DNA of 64,000 nt, from contig NZ_CAMDRE010000001.1 in NCBI RefSeq assembly GCF_945906775.1, positions 62,001 to 126,000 of the forward strand, in the 5' to 3' direction. Position 1 is the first letter of the stretch. Every line of letters starts with the position of its first letter. This DNA is from Citrobacter sp. Marseille-Q6884. Lineage in GTDB: Bacteria > Pseudomonadota > Gammaproteobacteria > Enterobacterales > Enterobacteriaceae. The translations under genes were made by a program, and so were the position numbers. Of the stretch, positions 60,758-64,000 are shown piece by piece. The notes under the pieces were generated by a model. The model had not been told where the DNA came from. It saw only the letters and a program-made list of their open reading frames with translations, and ran no database searches.

Positions 60758-62470
60758 TTATTCCCAGAGATCACGCGCCGGATCGAGCACCGGGCGAATA
60801 ATACCCGCACGGATCGTAAAGTCACCGAAGCCTTCACCCGCTTCGCGCTCTTTCGCCCAGCGCCCAATCAGCGCATCGAGAGCCGCCAGAATTTCCGGCT
60901 CTGTGATATTTTCTTTGAACATCCGCGGGATACGCGTACCAATACGGTTTCCGCCTAAATGCAGGTTGTAACGGCCTGGCGCTTTACCGACTAAGCCGAC
61001 TTCCGCCAGCATCGCGCGCCCACACCCGTTCGGACAGCCCGTTACACGCATCACAATATGTTCATCGCTCACGCCATGCTTTGCCATCAGCGTATCGATG
61101 TTGTCGATAAACGTCGGCAGGAAGCGTTCCGCCTCTGCCATCGCCAGCGGACAAGTCGGGAACGAGACACAGGCCATCGAGTTTTCACGCTGCGGGGTGA
61201 CGGCATTCATCAGACCACTCTTCTGCGCAATCTTCTCGATCTTCGCCTTATCACTCTCAGGCACTCCGGCAATGATCAGGTTCTGGTTCGCCGTAATGCG
61301 GAACTCGCCCTTGTGGATCTTCGAGATCTCCAGCAGGCCTGTTTTCAGCGGACGCCCCGGATAATCCAGAATACGGCCGTTCTCAATAAACAGCGTCAGG
61401 TGCCATTTATTATCGATCCCCTTCACCCAACCAATACGATCGCCACGACCGGTAAATTCATACGGACGAATCGGGTCAAATGTGATCCCCGCACGGCGTT
61501 CCACTTCCGCTTTGAAAGTCTCAACGCCCACACGTTCCAGCGTATATTTGGTTTTGGCATTTTTACGGTCTGTACGGTTACCCCAGTCACGCTGGGTCGT
61601 CACTACCGCTTCCGCCACGGCTAAAGTATGCTCCAGCGGCAGGTAACCAAACTCGCTCGCGGTGCGCGCGTAGGTTTTCTTGTTACCGTGCTCAATAGAC
61701 AGACCACCGCCCACCAGCAGGTTAAAACCGACCAGCTTGCCATTTTCTGCTACGGCGACAAAGTTCATGTCGTTGGCGTGCAGATCGATATCGTTCTGCG
61801 GTGGAATAACAACCGTTGTTTTGAACTTACGCGGCAGATAGGTTTGCCCGAGGATCGGCTCTTCATCCGTCGTCGCGACTTTTTCCTGATCCAGCCAAAT
61901 TTCCGCGTAGGCGCGTGTGCGCGGCAGCAGATGTTCGGAAATCTTTTTCGCCCACTCGTAGGCTTCGGCATGCAGCTCGGACTCATACGGGTTGGATGTG
62001 CACAACACGTTACGGTTCATGTCGTTGGCGGTCGCCAGTGCGTCCAGCCCAACGGAGTGCAGCATCTGATGCACCGGCTTGACGTTCTTCTTCAGAATGC
62101 CGTGGAACTGGAACGTCTGGCGGTTAGTCAGACGAATGCTGCCGTAAATCGTGTTGTCATGGGCGAATTTATCAATCGCCTGCCACTGTTTGGTGGTGAT
62201 AACGCCACCCGGCAGTCGGCAGCGCAGCAGCATCGCATGACGCGGCTCCAGCTTTTGCTCAGCACGCTCGGCACGAATATCGCGGTCATCCTGCTGATAC
62301 ATACCGTGGAAACGGATCAGCAGAAAGTTGTCACCTTTGAAACCACCGGTGAGACCGTCATTTAAATCTTCGGCAATGGTGCCTCGCAGATAGTTGCTTT
62401 CCAGCTTCATACGTTCCGCGTCGGACAGCTTACCTTCGACCACCAGGGGTCCTGGATGTTTTTCGCTCAT
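60758..62470 (-). CDS. cysI: Sulfite reductase hemoprotein CysI
   Basis: Six-electron reduction of sulfite to sulfide with siroheme and a [4Fe-4S] cluster. It has 570 residues, as in E. coli. The cluster cysteines are in CVSFPTCPLAMAEAE and VTGCPNGCGR. The ATG overlaps the cysJ stop by one base. Confidence 0.97.
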   Translation of the reverse strand: MSEKHPGPLVVEGKLSDAERMKLESNYLRGTIAEDLNDGLTGGFKGDNFLLIRFHGMYQQDDRDIRAERAEQKLEPRHAMLLRCRLPGGVITTKQWQAIDKFAHDNTIYGSIRLTNRQTFQFHGILKKNVKPVHQMLHSVGLDALATANDMNRNVLCTSNPYESELHAEAYEWAKKISEHLLPRTRAYAEIWLDQEKVATTDEEPILGQTYLPRKFKTTVVIPPQNDIDLHANDMNFVAVAENGKLVGFNLLVGGGLSIEHGNKKTYARTASEFGYLPLEHTLAVAEAVVTTQRDWGNRTDRKNAKTKYTLERVGVETFKAEVERRAGITFDPIRPYEFTGRGDRIGWVKGIDNKWHLTLFIENGRILDYPGRPLKTGLLEISKIHKGEFRITANQNLIIAGVPESDKAKIEKIAQKSGLMNAVTPQRENSMACVSFPTCPLAMAEAERFLPTFIDNIDTLMAKHGVSDEHIVMRVTGCPNGCGRAMLAEVGLVGKAPGRYNLHLGGNRIGTRIPRMFKENITEPEILAALDALIGRWAKEREAGEGFGDFTIRAGIIRPVLDPARDLWE

Positions 62471-64000
62471 TAGTAGACATCTCGCTGATAACGGCGCTCA
62501 ACGCGCAGCTCACTTAAAAATTCGTCCGCCGCTTCGGTATCCATGCCACCGAAATCGGCAATCACTTCCAGTAATGCCTGCTCAACGTCTTTCGCCATGC
62601 GATTGGCATCGCCGCAGACATAAATGTGCGCACCGTCGTTAATCCAGCGCCACAGTTCTGCACCTTGCTGGCGCAGTTTATCTTGTACGTAGACTTTTTC
62701 TTTTTGGTCACGGGACCAGGCGAGATCGATACGGCTCAGTACGCCCTCTTTGACGTAGCGCTGCCATTCCACCTGATACAGGAAATCTTCCGTAAAGTGC
62801 GGATTGCCGAAGAACAGCCAGTTTTTACCCGATGCTTCATCGGCAGCACGCTGCTGCATAAAGGCGCGGAAAGGCGCAATCCCCGTACCCGGTCCAATCA
62901 TAATCACCGGGGTTTCCGGGTTAGCAGGCAGACGGAAGTTGTCGTTATGCTCAATGAACACGCGCACTTCCCCCTCTTCTTCCACGCGGTCGGCGAGGAA
63001 ACCGGAGGCGCCACCGGCGCGAGCACGACCTTCCACCTCAAAGCGCACGGCACCGACGGTGATATGCACTTCGCTTTCGACTTCTGCCTGCGAAGAGGCA
63101 ATGGAGTACAAACGTGGCGTCAGCGGACGCAACAGCGCGATGAAAGCCTCAGCGTCCAGTTGTGCCGGAGAGAAGCGCAGCATATCAACAATCGGCGTGG
63201 TCGCGGCGTAATGTTGCAGTTGCGCTTTATCGCCCACCAGCGGCAGCAGCGTTTCACTGCGCGTCAGGGTGGCGTAGTTCTCCACGATATTGGCGGTATT
63301 CACCGTCAACTCGAAGTGCCACTCCAGCGCTTCGGCAAGCGGCAATAACGTCCCATCAACCGTGACAGGTTCATCCCCTTTCAGCCACAACAGCTCGACG
63401 ATCTCTTTCACTAAGGCCGGATCGTTTTGATACCAGACACCCAGCGCATCGCCGGGCTGGTAGCGCAGGCCGGAATCACCCAGGTCGATTTCGATATGGC
63501 GTACATCTTTTTGGGAATCACGACCGGTAATTTTCTGGTTCACCGAAAGCGAAGCGGTCAACGGCGCTTCTTTGGTGTATGGGCTGGTGTGGACTTCGTT
63601 TACCGCACCGCTCGCGGCGGCCTGTACAGACGTTGCCGCTGGCGCACGCGATTTCAGTACATCAACCAACCTGGCACGCCACTGCGCGGCGGCGGCCTGA
63701 TATTCAACGTCCGCATCCACGCGATCAAGTAAACGCTCACCGCCCAGCTCAGCCAGTTTCGTATCGAAGTCTTTTCCTGACTGGCAGAAAAATTCGTAAG
63801 AGGTATCACCAAGACCAAACACGGCGAACGCGGTGTTATCCAGTTTCGGCGCTTTTTTAGAGAACAGGAATTTATGCAACGCCACGGCTTCTTCTGCCGG
63901 CTCACCTTCCCCCTGGGTCGATGCCACCACAACCAGCAATTTCTCGTTAGCAATTTGTTTGAATTTATAGTCGCCAGCATTGATCAGGGTGACATTAAGC
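62470..64000 (-). CDS. cysJ: Sulfite reductase flavoprotein CysJ, 5' end outside window
   Basis: Flavoprotein subunit that passes electrons from NADPH through FAD and FMN to CysI. The frame is open to the right edge: about 509 codons of a protein of 599 residues, so roughly the first 90 residues are missing. The flavodoxin-like STQGEGEP loop, RLYSIASSQ (FAD), GPGTGIAPFRAF (NADPH) and the C-terminal ELRVERRYQRDVY are present. Confidence 0.96.
   Translation of the reverse strand, partial: LNVTLINAGDYKFKQIANEKLLVVVASTQGEGEPAEEAVALHKFLFSKKAPKLDNTAFAVFGLGDTSYEFFCQSGKDFDTKLAELGGERLLDRVDADVEYQAAAAQWRARLVDVLKSRAPAATSVQAAASGAVNEVHTSPYTKEAPLTASLSVNQKITGRDSQKDVRHIEIDLGDSGLRYQPGDALGVWYQNDPALVKEIVELLWLKGDEPVTVDGTLLPLAEALEWHFELTVNTANIVENYATLTRSETLLPLVGDKAQLQHYAATTPIVDMLRFSPAQLDAEAFIALLRPLTPRLYSIASSQAEVESEVHITVGAVRFEVEGRARAGGASGFLADRVEEEGEVRVFIEHNDNFRLPANPETPVIMIGPGTGIAPFRAFMQQRAADEASGKNWLFFGNPHFTEDFLYQVEWQRYVKEGVLSRIDLAWSRDQKEKVYVQDKLRQQGAELWRWINDGAHIYVCGDANRMAKDVEQALLEVIADFGGMDTEAADEFLSELRVERRYQRDVY

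Overview
The window comes from the chromosome of an enteric gamma-proteobacterium. Housekeeping proteins are near-identical in length and sequence to those of Escherichia coli and Salmonella, and gene order matches them over long stretches (hyc-hyp-fhlA; mutS-rpoS-nlpD-pcm-surE-truD-ispF-ispD-ftsB; cysDNC-iap-cysHIJ). The accessory content suggests Citrobacter or a close relative. That genus call is an inference and was not tested.

Layout. (1) 1-10050: formate hydrogenlyase genes hycDCBA (minus strand; hycD cut by the window edge) diverge from the hydrogenase maturation operon hypABCDE and its activator fhlA. Two sigma-54 promoters and candidate FhlA sites are readable. (2) 10095-14522: a two-domain molybdate-binding (Mop) protein, ygbA behind a near-perfect NsrR box, and sitABCD (Mn/Fe uptake) behind Fur-like and MntR-like boxes. 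(3) 14618-16917: an M20 peptidase with YjiG/YjiH membrane proteins. (4) 17216-45678: an accessory island. (5) 46127-64000: mutS, rpoS and the conserved backbone up to cysJ, cut by the right edge.

The island is the notable part. It lies between fhlA and mutS, the interval that carries SPI-1 in Salmonella, and it appears devoted to cyclic-di-GMP and a secreted adhesin. On the minus strand is a probable operon: a membrane EAL phosphodiesterase, then a chemoreceptor, CheB, CheR-TPR, CheA-REC, a lone receiver, an Hpt-REC-REC-GGDEF diguanylate cyclase, CheW and a CheW-like protein. This resembles the Pseudomonas Wsp system with a different gene order and extra phosphorelay modules. Divergently there is a GGDEF-EAL sensor, two solute-binding proteins, lapG and lapD. 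Then come an outer-membrane channel, ABC exporter and membrane-fusion protein of the LapE/LapB/LapC kind. Together they would make c-di-GMP in response to a periplasmic signal, read it by LapD, and control retention of a large adhesin exported by LapEBC.

Two things break the simple picture. lapG contains an in-frame amber codon (33925-33927), which separates the signal peptide from the catalytic domain. No LapA-type giant adhesin gene lies in the window. The right part of the island holds regulators (a Crp-fold protein, a MarT/ToxR-like membrane regulator with a FidL-like partner) and a Fic-domain protein with a small convergent gene. No tRNA, rRNA, insertion sequence, integrase or CRISPR array was seen.
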